DNA from: Waterburya sp965365755
GTDB lineage: Bacteria > Cyanobacteriota > Cyanobacteriia > Cyanobacteriales > Xenococcaceae
Length of the DNA: 64,000 bases
Assembly: GCA_965365755.1 (NCBI GenBank)
Contig: CBDUCX010000001.1
Span: 9,946-73,945 of the forward strand
Reading direction: 5' to 3'
Part shown: positions 8,222 to 16,991 of the stretch, in pieces
How the letters are laid out: the number at the start of each line of letters is the position of its first letter
How positions within the stretch are numbered: the first letter of the stretch is position 1
Notes under the pieces: generated by a model
Told to the model about the DNA's origin: nothing
What the model saw: the letters and a program-made list of their open reading frames with translations, nothing else
Database searches by the model: none
Made by a program: the position numbers and the translations under genes

Positions 8222-9145
8222 ATGGACTTCACCGCTATATTACCAACATTTATTGTCACCTTACGAGAAGGATTTGAGGCGGCTTTAGTTGTCGGGATAG
8301 TCATGGCTTGTCTGAAGAAAGCAGGACAAACACAACTCTATCGCTGGGTTTACTTGGGAATTTTGGGGGGAATTATTGCTAGTATTGCCGTCGGTTTTTT
8401 ATTAACTGGTTTGGTGTCTGGTGTAGAGACTGCGGGAGGAATTTATGCTTCTGTAGTTAAACAGTTACTAGAGGGGATTTTTGGCTTAGTGGCGATCGCT
8501 ATGCTCAGTTGGATGCTGCTGTGGATGACTAAACAGGCAAAATCTCTCAAAGGAGAGGTAGAAGGAGCAATTAGCTCGGCTTTAAGAGATGATAGTGCTG
8601 GAAAGGCAACATTTCTCTTAATCTTTATTGCAGTGGTGCGAGAAGGTTTTGAAACGGTCTTATTTATTTTGGCCAAGTTTCAGCAGGATTGGACATTACC
8701 CGCTGTGGGTGCAGTGGCGGGTTTATCTCTCGCTAGCATTATGGGAGTAGCTTTGTTTTCCTTGGGAGTACGAATTAATATTCGTCTCTTTTTTCAGGTG
8801 ATGGGAATATTTTTATTATTAATTGTCGCTGGTTTAGTCGTGGGTGCATTGAAGCACTTTGATACTGCTTTGACTTTATTAAATCAACTAACTCTTAATC
8901 AGCTATGTTTATTTAATAATGGCTCTTGCATTCTCGGTACTCAGGTGTGGGATGGTTCTAATCTATTACCTGACAAAGAATTTCCAGGTATTATCTTAAA
9001 AGCTTTGTTTGGCTACCGACAAACTTTATATCTCGTACAGATTATTGCCTATTTTTCTTTTCTGTTAGTAGTTGGCACTGCATATTTTCGGAGTCTTGGT
9101 ATCAAGTTGTTCTTGAATAATCAACAATCAACTTCTTCTTCTTAA
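8222..9145 (+). CDS. FTR1-family iron permease
   Basis: 307 residues with about seven membrane segments. The two hallmark REGFE motifs are at residues 15-19 and 140-144; these acidic sites carry iron across the inner membrane in FTR1/EfeU proteins. No EfeO or EfeB partner and no multicopper oxidase lies beside it, so the extracellular partner is not known from this window. The region between residues 230 and 285 is a larger extramembrane loop with two Cys (LCLFNNGSCILG). Probably iron-regulated, but no clear Fur box was identified. Confidence 0.9.
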   Translation: MDFTAILPTFIVTLREGFEAALVVGIVMACLKKAGQTQLYRWVYLGILGGIIASIAVGFLLTGLVSGVETAGGIYASVVKQLLEGIFGLVAIAMLSWMLLWMTKQAKSLKGEVEGAISSALRDDSAGKATFLLIFIAVVREGFETVLFILAKFQQDWTLPAVGAVAGLSLASIMGVALFSLGVRINIRLFFQVMGIFLLLIVAGLVVGALKHFDTALTLLNQLTLNQLCLFNNGSCILGTQVWDGSNLLPDKEFPGIILKALFGYRQTLYLVQIIAYFSFLLVVGTAYFRSLGIKLFLNNQQSTSSS

Positions 9146-9510
9146 ACTCTGATGTTAGCCAATACAATGAACGATACAAACAAATACAAATAAGTTATTC
9201 CCTCTTTATTTCTAATTCAGAACTCCGAACTCTATTTCCCCAGTTTGTATTAAGCAATGTAACAAAATTGCAGAAAATTCATACTTAGTCGAGATAGATC
9301 AAAAGAAGCTTACAAAGAAATATTTGTAGGTGGCTAAAATACGATCGCTTTTATCTATTTCCTCTAGCTCTGGGGCGATCGCTTTTCTGGAAATTTCTGT
9401 AACCGAATCATAGGTAGGATTTTACGAAATTGGTTGAATAAACGGCACATGATCTCTTCATCAGAAATAGATAGGATTAGCAGCAAGTTAACTAATTCAA
9501 AACTTAAGAT
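9146..9510. other. Intergenic region between convergent genes
   Basis: 365 bases between the iron permease and the VOC protein. It contains HIP1-type sites near 9342 and 9374, each followed by TTTT, and an AACTCCGAACTC motif near 9226 that belongs to the short repeat family seen near 58950. No gene was found. Confidence 0.5.
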
Positions 9511-9990
9511 TCACTCCAGAGGATCGCAACGAATTTCAACAATAAAGCCGTCAGGATCATAAACATAAAACCCTCTACCAGTCAGACGAGTTACCACATC
9601 TATTGCCACAGGAACTTGCAGTTGTTTTAAAGTTTGTACCGCCTGATCAAATAGCTGAGGAGCGATATCGAATGCTAGATGATTAGCACGGGTAAACTGT
9701 TTCTCTGGATCAGAATCGGGGGGGGATAAATCGGGTTCGGCAAATAAATCCAGAATTATACCGTCAGGAGTTTTAAAATTACAGACTTTTCCTGCTGCAA
9801 CTAACTCTACTAAAGTAGATGGCACTTCTTTCCCCACTAGCTGATGCAAACCCAAAATACTGCCATAAAAAAGCTTTGATGCCTCCATATCCTTGACATT
9901 CAAAGCAATATGATGCACTTTCCTCAAAGTACCAACTGCTAACCCCTGAGACAATTGTTTTTGAAGCTGTTCCTGAAGCATAGCTACCAA
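9511..9990 (-). CDS. VOC (glyoxalase/bleomycin resistance) superfamily protein
   Basis: 159 residues. A single VOC module spans about 22-155: it opens with VHHIALNVKDMEASKLFYGSI, has a central ANHLAFDI strand and ends with GFYVYDPDGFIVEIRC. The His of HHIAL, the His of ANHLAF and the last Glu (VEIR) are the likely metal ligands. The substrate is unknown: members include glyoxalases, dioxygenases and drug-binding proteins. A start at the second Met (9981) is also possible. Confidence 0.8.
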   Translation of the reverse strand: MVAMLQEQLQKQLSQGLAVGTLRKVHHIALNVKDMEASKLFYGSILGLHQLVGKEVPSTLVELVAAGKVCNFKTPDGIILDLFAEPDLSPPDSDPEKQFTRANHLAFDIAPQLFDQAVQTLKQLQVPVAIDVVTRLTGRGFYVYDPDGFIVEIRCDPLE

Positions 9991-10031
9991 TCCCTGTTGA
10001 CTGTTACTGTTAAATGCTAAATGCTAACTGA

Positions 10032-10247
10032 TTAACGTAATTCTACACGATGGGTTGTTCCCGCAATGGTAACGCGATCGCCTGTAACTAATTTGCGTCC
10101 TCGTCTCGTTTCTTCTTCTCCGTTTACCTCAACCCCTCCCTGTTGGATCATAATTTTAGCTTCGCCTCCAGTTTGGGCAATTCCTTGCCATTTAAGAAAC
10201 TGATCGAGTTTGATATATGATTTTGATTTTAATGTTGAATCATTCAT
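10032..10247 (-). CDS. S4-domain RNA-binding protein (YaaA/RlbA type)
   Basis: 71 residues, essentially one S4 domain: YIKLDQFLKWQGIAQTGGEA, then IQQGGVEVNGEEETRRGRKL and GDRVTI. The length and pattern match the small stand-alone S4 proteins found in many bacteria. It presumably binds structured RNA, perhaps ribosomal or tRNA, but its target is not known. It lies 41 bases downstream of the VOC gene start on the same strand. Confidence 0.85.
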   Translation of the reverse strand: MNDSTLKSKSYIKLDQFLKWQGIAQTGGEAKIMIQQGGVEVNGEEETRRGRKLVTGDRVTIAGTTHRVELR

Positions 10248-10334
10248 GAGTTTTTGAAAGGATAAAACTTTTTAAGCTTTTTATATAAAGGGAGACTATC
10301 TATAAATTTATCTAGGTTGCTAATATTAGCACTA

Positions 10335-10692
10335 ATGCCAAAAGATATTGCCAAATTAATTCCCAATGCAGAAAATGCAGCTGTTGATATTCGCAAGTTG
10401 CGGGATTATTGTCTCAATTTAGAACATAGTACAGGTAAACATAAAGCGCGACTTTTTCTTTCTACGCTAGGGATGACGGCAGAGAATGCGCCTGAGTTAC
10501 GTCAAATTTTGCTAAAAAAAAATTATTACAACCTATCCAGCTAAGCTGGGAAGAAAAGACACATTTGGACAACGTTATACTCTAGATTTTATCTTGGAAT
10601 GGCAAAATAAAAAGATAGTCATTCGCAGTGGCTGGATTATTGAAAGTGATTCATCAATTCCCCACTTGACCAGTTGCTACCCTCTCACATGA
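10335..10692 (+). pseudogene. DUF6883 protein broken by a frameshift in a run of nine A
   Basis: From the ATG at 10335 the frame reads a typical DUF6883 start (KLIPNAENAAVDIRKLRDYC, then KHKARLFLSTLGM), but stops at 10544 shortly after the A9 run at 10514-10522. Moving one frame at that run restores the rest of the domain (DTFGQRYTLDFILEW.., RSGWII.., HLTSCYPL) to a stop at 10690-10692. The restored protein would be about 118 residues. The break may be a real mutation, a sequencing error in the homopolymer, or tolerated slippage. DUF6883 has no established function, but it is often seen beside DUF4926, as here. Confidence 0.7.
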
Positions 10693-10713
10693 GCCTTGGA
10701 GGTAAACCTAAAA

Positions 10714-10931
10714 ATGACAACCAAAAATATTAAACTCCTTGATGTAGTGGCATTAACAGTTAATCTCCCCAAAGACAATCTTTGGCGGGGTCAAGTTGGA
10801 ACTATAGTTAAAATTTTGGTGATAAACAAGGACGCACTTATGAATCTTTGGGTTTGCTTCCCGAACAGTTTATGGTGTTACAATTTGAGCCAGCTAGCCC
10901 CAATTCCCAATCTGAGATGGCGACAGTGTAA
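10714..10931 (+). pseudogene. DUF4926 protein broken by a deletion and frameshift
   Basis: A TTGGAGG ribosome-binding site (10697-10703) precedes the ATG at 10714. The first part is typical of DUF4926 (IKLLDVVALTVNLP..NLWRGQVGTIVKIL). The family's next strand (the FEVEF-like piece) is missing, and the rest (QGRTYESLGLLPEQFMVLQF) is in another frame, ending at 10929-10931. The unshifted frame runs to 10971 with non-family sequence. DUF4926 is a small SH3-like family of unknown role, often next to DUF6883. Confidence 0.65.
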
Positions 10932-10980
10932 GTGTATCAGAAATAGTCTAAATGCGATCGCAGGATCTTGAATTTTAATT

Positions 10981-11484
10981 TTATTTCTTACCTTGAACTT
11001 GTTTAACTAAATGGTTTAATTCGGGCAAAATTAGCTGATTCATGGCTAATTTTACGGCATTAGAAGATCCAGGCAAGGAAAAGATCAATTTTTGGTTTTT
11101 TACCCCAGCTACAGCGCGAGAAGCGATCGCTCTGGAGCCAATTTCCTGATAGCTTAAATAGCGAAATATTTCCCCAAAACCAGGAATAGTCTTATCCAAC
11201 CAGTTGCTAATCACGTCGTAGGTTGTATCTCTGGGGGCAATTCCCGTTCCACCATTAAAAATGATTGCTGACAGTTCAAATTGATAGTCACAATAGGTCA
11301 ACAAATCCTGAATCTGTTTTGGCTCGTCCTTGACAATGCTATAGAACCAGATTTGATGTTTCGCATCTGATAATAATTGCTTGATTATTTGACCACTTTT
11401 GTCAGTCTCTGGAGTACGAGTATCACTGACGGTGATGATGGCGCATTTAACGGCAATATCTTGAGAATCTGGGTGAGGAATCAT
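10981..11484 (-). CDS. moaB: Molybdenum cofactor biosynthesis protein B (MoaB/MogA family)
   Basis: 167 residues, a single MoCF-binding domain. It shows CAIITVSDTRTPETDKSG at the N-terminus, the central IFNGGTGIAPRDTTYD loop that contacts molybdopterin, and FSLPGSSNAVKLAM near the end. It acts in adenylylation of molybdopterin before metal insertion, although in some organisms MoaB is dispensable beside MogA. It is downstream of psb28 on the same strand but separated by 197 bases containing an inverted repeat. Confidence 0.92.
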   Translation of the reverse strand: MIPHPDSQDIAVKCAIITVSDTRTPETDKSGQIIKQLLSDAKHQIWFYSIVKDEPKQIQDLLTYCDYQFELSAIIFNGGTGIAPRDTTYDVISNWLDKTIPGFGEIFRYLSYQEIGSRAIASRAVAGVKNQKLIFSLPGSSNAVKLAMNQLILPELNHLVKQVQGKK

Positions 11485-11590
11485 GGGAGGAGAGATATCG
11501 CAGTACGTTAACTGGTTAGGACAAGTTTAGTTAATTGCTCGTAAGTAACAAGTAGCATGTGTCCTAATGTAACTGCCTATTGCTATATTA

Positions 11591-11627
11591 TCGGGAAATT
11601 TCAGTTATATTCAACGCAATTTCCCGA
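11591..11627. repeat. Inverted repeat between psb28 and moaB
   Basis: TCGGGAAATT (11591-11600) and AATTTCCCGA (11618-11627) form a perfect 10-bp stem with a 17-base loop. On the minus strand it lies about 55 bases beyond the psb28 stop and about 107 bases before the moaB start. There is no T-run on that strand, so it may be a weak terminator or an operator for moaB. Confidence 0.4.
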
Positions 11628-11681
11628 ATTTTATAAATTATCCTGATTTATTAATATCTAGAATTAATTAAGATTTAAGAT

Positions 11682-12008
11682 TTACTTAGCTAAGCCGTGT
11701 TGTTCGGCGTATTTATTCATAAAGCGAACAAAACGTTCAAACTCATCGGCTGATTTCATAATTAACACAGCTTCAATAGCTCTCGCCTCGCCATTGATAA
11801 ATTTGCCTTTGACTTCTTTACTAAAAATCTCTCCTTCATCGTCAATTAGGTACATACCAGTTATTTCATCACTGCTCTCTTTACTCAGAATTTTGGGGTC
11901 TTCAAAATAAAAAGTAGCAGTCCCAGTGTTTCCTGTTTTCGACCGAGTAACTCTGACATCAGGAACTATATCTTCGGTTACACCTCTAGCAAATTGAATT
12001 TCTGCCAC
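11682..12008 (-). CDS. psb28: Photosystem II assembly factor Psb28
   Basis: 108 residues, full length. The start AEIQFARGVTEDIVPDVR and the segment TGTATFYFEDPKIL, followed by DEITGMYLIDDEGEI and KFINGEARAIEAVLIMKS, are characteristic. Psb28 is a cytosolic-side thylakoid protein that binds the CP47-containing assembly intermediate of photosystem II and is not part of the finished complex. It carries no membrane segment, as expected. It lies in the same orientation as prfA upstream, with a 146-base gap. Confidence 0.95.
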   Translation of the reverse strand: MAEIQFARGVTEDIVPDVRVTRSKTGNTGTATFYFEDPKILSKESSDEITGMYLIDDEGEIFSKEVKGKFINGEARAIEAVLIMKSADEFERFVRFMNKYAEQHGLAK

Positions 12009-12154
12009 TTTTAAAACCCCTTTTCTTTACAATCTGTTAATAACTCTTAATCATCTCATAAATTAAGGACGAGCATACGGATTTATGACAATTCTACTGA
12101 AGATTTTTTTCAACCGAAGAATATTAGCTCGCGATTGATCCCAATTGATCCCGG

Positions 12155-13264
12155 TTAATTCAAAGCCTCTGCCGTATCAGGTGATTGTGCCAATTCTTCC
12201 AGTCTGTCCTGTTGATCTTGGGAAATACAGGATTGAATCATGACATCAATATCTCCTTCCAGGGAATTAGCCAAAGGAAAGTTTTTCCCCAGACGATGAT
12301 CGGTAATGCGGTTGTCCTTATAATTGTAGGTACGAATTTTTTCCGATCGCGCGCCTGTTCCTACCTGGGATAATCTTAAGCCTCTCACTTCTTTTTGCTG
12401 TTCTGCCAGCTTAATCTCATAAAGTTTGGCTCTGAGAATTTGCATCGCTCTTTCTCTGTTTTGTAGTTGCGATCGCTCTTCCGTACAGAAAATTCTGATT
12501 CCTGTAGGCTTGTGAATCAAATCTACCGCAGTTTCTACCTTGTTAACATTTTGTCCCCCAGCACCACCAGAACGAGCTGTTTTTAGCTCGATATCTTTAG
12601 GATCTATTTCAACCTCTACGTCATCTACCTCTGGCATTACGGCTACTGTGGCAGTGGAGGTATGAACTCTCCCACCTGCTTCCGTTTGTGGCACCCGCTG
12701 CACCCGATGAACCCCTGCTTCAAACTTGAGCTTACTATATACCGAGTCTCCTGTGACTTCCAGAATCGCTTCTTTAAAACCACCCATCTCTGCTGCTGAC
12801 TCACTGAGCAGAAACACTTTCCAGTTTTGACTTTCGGCATACCGAGAGTACATCCGCACTAAGTCCCCCGCCCAGATACTCGCTTCATCACCCCCTGTTC
12901 CCGCACGAATCTCTAGCATGATGTTCTTATCATCATTAGGATCACTGGGTAATAACAGAACTTTGAGTTTCACTTCTAACTGTTCAATCTGCTCTTCCAA
13001 TTCACTAGCTTCTAAACTAGCCATTTCTTTCATCTCAGGATCATCAGCTTCCTTAAGAATTTCCTTGGCTTCAGCTAATTCCTCAGTCGCCTCCTGCCAT
13101 TTGTGGTAGGTAATGACAGTTTCTTCCAAAGAAGAACGAGCTTTGGCTATTTTTTGTAGTTCATCAGGATTAGTGGCAATATCAGGATCTGCCAAACGAT
13201 GAGTAAGTTCCTGGAAAGTTTGTTCAACGGATTTTAGTTTGTCTAATAAGTATGCTTCTGCCAT
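12155..13264 (-). CDS. prfA: Peptide chain release factor 1
   Basis: 369 residues, normal for RF1. The GGQ motif (GAGGQNVNK) that triggers peptide release lies near residue 240. The segment HRVQRVPQTEAGGRVHTSTA precedes it and ETAVDLIHKPTGIRI follows it, both as in RF1 rather than RF2. It recognises UAA and UAG. It is the last gene of the long ribosomal protein block, 108 bases after rpmE; a hairpin lies in that gap. Confidence 0.97.
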   Translation of the reverse strand: MAEAYLLDKLKSVEQTFQELTHRLADPDIATNPDELQKIAKARSSLEETVITYHKWQEATEELAEAKEILKEADDPEMKEMASLEASELEEQIEQLEVKLKVLLLPSDPNDDKNIMLEIRAGTGGDEASIWAGDLVRMYSRYAESQNWKVFLLSESAAEMGGFKEAILEVTGDSVYSKLKFEAGVHRVQRVPQTEAGGRVHTSTATVAVMPEVDDVEVEIDPKDIELKTARSGGAGGQNVNKVETAVDLIHKPTGIRIFCTEERSQLQNRERAMQILRAKLYEIKLAEQQKEVRGLRLSQVGTGARSEKIRTYNYKDNRITDHRLGKNFPLANSLEGDIDVMIQSCISQDQQDRLEELAQSPDTAEALN

Positions 13265-13320
13265 TGGTTTTCTCCGATTACACTAGAGTGGTCTACTAAA
13301 AAAACATCAAAATACAGCAA

Positions 13321-13352
13321 ACCCAGCAGTCAATCTAAACTAACTACTGGGT
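13321..13352 (-). terminator. Hairpin between rpmE and prfA
   Basis: ACCCAGYAGT arms (13321-13330 and 13343-13352) form a 10-bp stem with one G-U and a 12-base loop. A run of seven T on the minus strand lies 16 bases further on. It could attenuate transcription between rpmE and prfA; the spacing is too long for a textbook intrinsic terminator. Confidence 0.35.
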
Positions 13353-13372
13353 ATATATTCTGTATCAAATGG

Positions 13373-13627
13373 CTAATTCTCAGCGTCAGATTCAGACTCC
13401 GATTCAGGCTCACTAGTAGCATCGAGCATTCCGTACTTACGTAAAAAGCGATCAACTCGACCCTCAGTATCAATAATCTTCTGAGTACCAGTATAAAAAG
13501 GATGATTACCAGACCAGACATCGACATTAATTTCTGGCTGGGTTGAACCGACGGTCATCACGACTTCGCCGTTACAAATGACTTTGGCATCTGGATACCA
13601 GGTTGGATGAATATCAGGTTTGGGCAT
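13373..13627 (-). CDS. rpmE: 50S ribosomal protein L31
   Basis: 84 residues. Family features include the HPTWYPDAKVICNGEVVMTVGS start, then SGNHPFYTG and the basic DRFLRKYGM. Only one Cys (ICNG) is present and the CxxC pairs of the zinc-binding form are absent, so this is the non-zinc (C-) version. An acidic tail of Glu, Asp and Ser (SEPESESESD) extends past the usual end. Confidence 0.95.
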   Translation of the reverse strand: MPKPDIHPTWYPDAKVICNGEVVMTVGSTQPEINVDVWSGNHPFYTGTQKIIDTEGRVDRFLRKYGMLDATSEPESESESDAEN

Positions 13628-13752
13628 TTTAGTTTTCTGGGAGCAATTGTTATTTATTAGTGTTTAAGGATTAAATTAGTCTTTCTTACCTCGGTTTAAC
13701 TTAGTTTAACTATCAGCCAACAGCTTAATAGCTAAAAGCCTTAAAATCTATT

Positions 13753-14166
13753 CTATCGTTTGGAGAATTGAGGAGCTTTACGAGCTTTCTTCAAACCATA
13801 TTTCTTCCTTTCTTTACAACGAGGATCGCGGGTTAAATAACCTTCTGTCTTCAAAGGTTGACGATTATTGGGGTCTTGCTTACATAATGCTCTAGCTACA
13901 CCTAATTTTACCGCATCAGCTTGACCAGTTAGACCACCACCATGAGCGTTAACCAAGATATCGTATTCGCTTTCAAAGCCCAGTGTTTCCAAAGGCCCTT
14001 TAATGGACATTAAATAGCTGGGAATACGGTTAAAATAGTCTTCTCCAGGTTTCCCATTGACTACCAGTTTACCTTCTCCTGGTACTAGACGAACTCGGGC
14101 GATCGCCGATTTACGACGACCTGTTGCCCAGTATACTACCTTGTCTTGTGTTCCTTCCATTTCCAT
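13753..14166 (-). CDS. rpsI: 30S ribosomal protein S9
   Basis: 137 residues. Recognised by YWATGRRKSAIARVRLVPG near the start and the basic end KYGLKKARKAPQFSKR; the terminal Lys-Arg contacts P-site tRNA. It is 3 bases downstream of rplM, the usual bacterial L13-S9 pairing. The four extra residues before the first YWATG may be a longer start than in some species; the ATG at 14166 is the only good one. Confidence 0.98.
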   Translation of the reverse strand: MEMEGTQDKVVYWATGRRKSAIARVRLVPGEGKLVVNGKPGEDYFNRIPSYLMSIKGPLETLGFESEYDILVNAHGGGLTGQADAVKLGVARALCKQDPNNRQPLKTEGYLTRDPRCKERKKYGLKKARKAPQFSKR

Positions 14167-14169
14167 GTT

Positions 14170-14622
14170 TTAGTTCCTCGCGGGGATAGTGTTAATAGTT
14201 AAAGTTTCAGGAGTTTGGGCTGCATGGGGATGATCTGCCCCTGTGTAAACTTTGAGCTTAGTAAATAGCTTACGTCCCATAGCATTCTTCGGCAGCATCC
14301 CTTTAACAGCTTTTTCCACAATACGTTCAGGAATGCGCTGTTGTAGTTGGTCAAAAGTTTCTGTTTTCATGCCACCTGGTCTACCAGAGTGACGGCGGTA
14401 TAGTTTTTGCTCGTTTTTTCTGCCTGTGACCACGACTTTATCCGCGTTGATCACAATTACAAAGTCTCCAGTATCCATGTTGGGGGTGTAACTGGGTTTA
14501 TTCTTACCCCGTAAAATCAGGGCTATTTCAGTAGCTAGACGACCGAGACGTTGACCTTCGGCATCGACTACGTACCACTTTTGTTCGAGGGTATCTGGGG
14601 TTGGTAAGGGGGTCTTGTTCAT
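14170..14622 (-). CDS. rplM: 50S ribosomal protein L13
   Basis: 150 residues. Diagnostic segments are KWYVVDAEGQRLGRLATEIA, the DFVIVINADKV strand, and ERIVEKAVKGMLPKNAMGR. L13 is an early 23S rRNA-binding assembly protein. It follows truA by 42 bases and precedes rpsI by 3. Confidence 0.98.
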   Translation of the reverse strand: MNKTPLPTPDTLEQKWYVVDAEGQRLGRLATEIALILRGKNKPSYTPNMDTGDFVIVINADKVVVTGRKNEQKLYRRHSGRPGGMKTETFDQLQQRIPERIVEKAVKGMLPKNAMGRKLFTKLKVYTGADHPHAAQTPETLTINTIPARN

Positions 14623-14664
14623 ATTCCGTGATAATATTGTGTGGATTATTTTAAATAAAGAGGT

Positions 14665-15498
14665 TTACCGAGCTAGGTCAAAATTAGGCTGGGTATCAAA
14701 CCACAATGGTTTAGGGAAAGGGAACTCAGGATAACCAACCCTCAGTAAGCACAGCCCTTTGGCAGGAGCAGAATACTTGACCTCGGCACGACGCTGGTTT
14801 TGCCAAATTTCCGTAAAGTTTTCTGGCGATCGCTTGCCGATTCCCACCTCCACTAGCATTCCTACTAATAGACGTACCATACCGTACAAAAAACTATTTG
14901 CCTGAATTTCTAGGTATAAAAATGCTCCTTGACGGTAACATTTAGCAGTCTGGATATCTACTAAAGCATCGGCTCGATCTGAACCAGATCTTTTGAAAGC
15001 AGAAAAATTATGTTCTCCCGCTAAAGGATCTAATGCTGCCTGAATCAAATCTTCTTGCAATACGGACTGATAGTAATGCCAGCAGGTTTGACTCACAAAC
15101 ACATTAGGTCGCTCATCAGTATAAATTGTGTAGCGGTAACGCCGCCAAACAGCCGAAAAACGAGCGTGCCAATCGTCAGCAACGGGAGCCGAAGCTCTTA
15201 TTAGTATACCCTCTGGCAGTCTCGCGTTAATAATTTTTGCCCATTTAGCCGCAGGAATGGGCCCCTGATATTCAAAGTGGGCTACCTGGGCTGCGGCATG
15301 AACGCCAGAATCAGTTCTCCCCGCACCATGGATCTTAACAGGGTAGCCAGTAACTTCAGCGATCGCTTGTTCGATCCAGCCTTGGACAGTAACTTGGTTG
15401 GGTTGTCTTTGCCAGCCATGAAAGTTGGTTCCCAAATACTGAATTAGCAAAGCAACTCTTTGGTAAACATCTAAGGCTGATTGACCCTTTACAACCAT
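14665..15498 (-). CDS. truA: tRNA pseudouridine(38-40) synthase
   Basis: 277 residues. The catalytic Asp is in GAGRTDSGVHA near residue 60; RVALLIQYLGTNFHGWQRQ starts the fold and FLYGMVRLLVGMLVEVG is the conserved C-terminal helix. It modifies U38-U40 in the anticodon arm of many tRNAs. It sits between rplQ (16 bases) and rplM, as in other cyanobacteria and many bacteria, so it is very likely co-transcribed with them. Confidence 0.97.
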   Translation of the reverse strand: MVVKGQSALDVYQRVALLIQYLGTNFHGWQRQPNQVTVQGWIEQAIAEVTGYPVKIHGAGRTDSGVHAAAQVAHFEYQGPIPAAKWAKIINARLPEGILIRASAPVADDWHARFSAVWRRYRYTIYTDERPNVFVSQTCWHYYQSVLQEDLIQAALDPLAGEHNFSAFKRSGSDRADALVDIQTAKCYRQGAFLYLEIQANSFLYGMVRLLVGMLVEVGIGKRSPENFTEIWQNQRRAEVKYSAPAKGLCLLRVGYPEFPFPKPLWFDTQPNFDLAR

Positions 15499-15514
15499 CT
15501 ACTAGATATCTCGC

Positions 15515-15865
15515 CTAAACTAGCTCAATAATTGCCATTTCAGCATTGTCACCGCGACGGCGTTTAGTTCTCACAATTCGAGTATAACCACCATTGCGAT
15601 CGCCATAACGCTCGCCAACAGCTTTAAACAGTTCACTGACCAACTCCTTATCGTAGATATAGCCTAGTGCTTGTCTTCTGGCTGCCAAAGAACCATCTTT
15701 AGCTAAAGTAATCATTTTTTCTACTTCACTACGTACTGCTTTAGCACGAATCAAAGTAGTTTTGATTTGTCCATGACGGATAATTTCCGTTGCTAGAGAG
15801 CGTAACAAAGCTTTTCTTTGGTCTGCTGGTAACCCCAGCATTTTGACTTTACATCGGTGACGCAT
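15515..15865 (-). CDS. rplQ: 50S ribosomal protein L17
   Basis: 116 residues, the usual short bacterial form. It begins MRHRCKVKMLGLPADQRKAL and contains IIRHGQIKTTLIRAKAVRSE and the C-terminal GYTRIVRTKRRRGDNAEMA. L17 lies near the exit tunnel. It follows rpoA by 26 bases, the standard rpoA-rplQ pair. Confidence 0.98.
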   Translation of the reverse strand: MRHRCKVKMLGLPADQRKALLRSLATEIIRHGQIKTTLIRAKAVRSEVEKMITLAKDGSLAARRQALGYIYDKELVSELFKAVGERYGDRNGGYTRIVRTKRRRGDNAEMAIIELV

Positions 15866-15891
15866 GACTGAATAATAATTGTATTTAATAT

Positions 15892-16878
15892 TTACTTACC
15901 TGACTTTTCCTGGGCTAAGGTAATCCCTAAACGTTGTTGCAGGGCTTCAATTACTTCATCCGCCGACTTTTGACCGAAGTTTTTAATTTCTAACAGGTCT
16001 TCTTGAGTATAATCAAGTAAATCGGAAACTGAATTAATCTGAGCCCGTTTCAAACAGTTATAGGCTCTAACGGACAACTGCAACTCTTCAATGGGAATTT
16101 GGCTCGTAGGATCTTCATCCTCTTGATAGTCGTCTTGAATTTCCTCTAGGGTAAGATCCTTGAGAGGATTAAATAAATCGACTACAATTCCCGCAGCTTG
16201 AGATAAAGCCTCTTCGGGCTTGATACTGCCATTAGTCCAAATTTCCATGAGCAGGCGCTCACGAATACCTGAACCGTCAACCCGAGCATCTTCAACGCTA
16301 TAATTGACCTTGGTAACAGGCATAAATACCGCGTCTATTTGTAGAAAGTCCAAAGAACTCCCTTCTTCTTTCCCTCTTTCTACCGCACGGTAGCCCTTGC
16401 CTTTTTCAACCTTGAATTCCATTTCCAGGCTAGTGCCTTCGGCAATGGTAGCCACATACTGATTAGAATCTACTGTCTCCACCTCAGAGGGTAATTCAAA
16501 CTGCGCCGCCGTAACAGTTCCAGGTCCAGTTGCCACTAGACGACCGATTTGAGGCTGACTAGTATAGCTTTTGAGGACTATTTCCTTCATATTGAGAATA
16601 ATCTCTAAAACGTCCTCTCTGACTCCTTCAATGGTGGCAAATTCATGGGTAGCAAAGCCAAACTTATGTTCCTGCTTGCTTTCATCCTTTGCCATACCTC
16701 CACCAATACGGATTGCAGTAACGGCTGCTCCCTCTAAATTAGACAGTAAGACTCTTCTGAGGGCATTACCCAAGGTAGTTCCCTGTCCACGATCTAGGGG
16801 TTCTAAAATAAATTTGCTGTATTGATGCTGATTTTTTAGGGTTTTAGATTCTACACACTCAATTTGAAATTGCGCCAC
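15892..16878 (-). CDS. rpoA: RNA polymerase alpha subunit
   Basis: 328 residues from a GTG at 16878. A longer frame to 16938 exists, but its first 20 residues look unlike RpoA, whereas VAQFQIECVES is the normal cyanobacterial start and a GAGGGAGAGC ribosome-binding stretch precedes the GTG. The N-terminal dimerisation and assembly domain shows LEPLDRGQGTTLGNALRRVL. The C-terminal domain (about 250-320; IEELQLSVRAYNCLKRAQIN) contacts UP elements and activators. An acidic linker (EIQDDYQEDEDP) joins them. Confidence 0.97.
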   Translation of the reverse strand: MAQFQIECVESKTLKNQHQYSKFILEPLDRGQGTTLGNALRRVLLSNLEGAAVTAIRIGGGMAKDESKQEHKFGFATHEFATIEGVREDVLEIILNMKEIVLKSYTSQPQIGRLVATGPGTVTAAQFELPSEVETVDSNQYVATIAEGTSLEMEFKVEKGKGYRAVERGKEEGSSLDFLQIDAVFMPVTKVNYSVEDARVDGSGIRERLLMEIWTNGSIKPEEALSQAAGIVVDLFNPLKDLTLEEIQDDYQEDEDPTSQIPIEELQLSVRAYNCLKRAQINSVSDLLDYTQEDLLEIKNFGQKSADEVIEALQQRLGITLAQEKSGK

Positions 16879-16991
16879 AGGCTGCTCTCCCTCTTGTTCG
16901 ACAAGCGATCTGGTAAATCGAGATAAAATTAGTTGCACGATCCCACTGCAACTAACAAACTGACAATGACTGTCTAAAGACTGTCCAAGAA

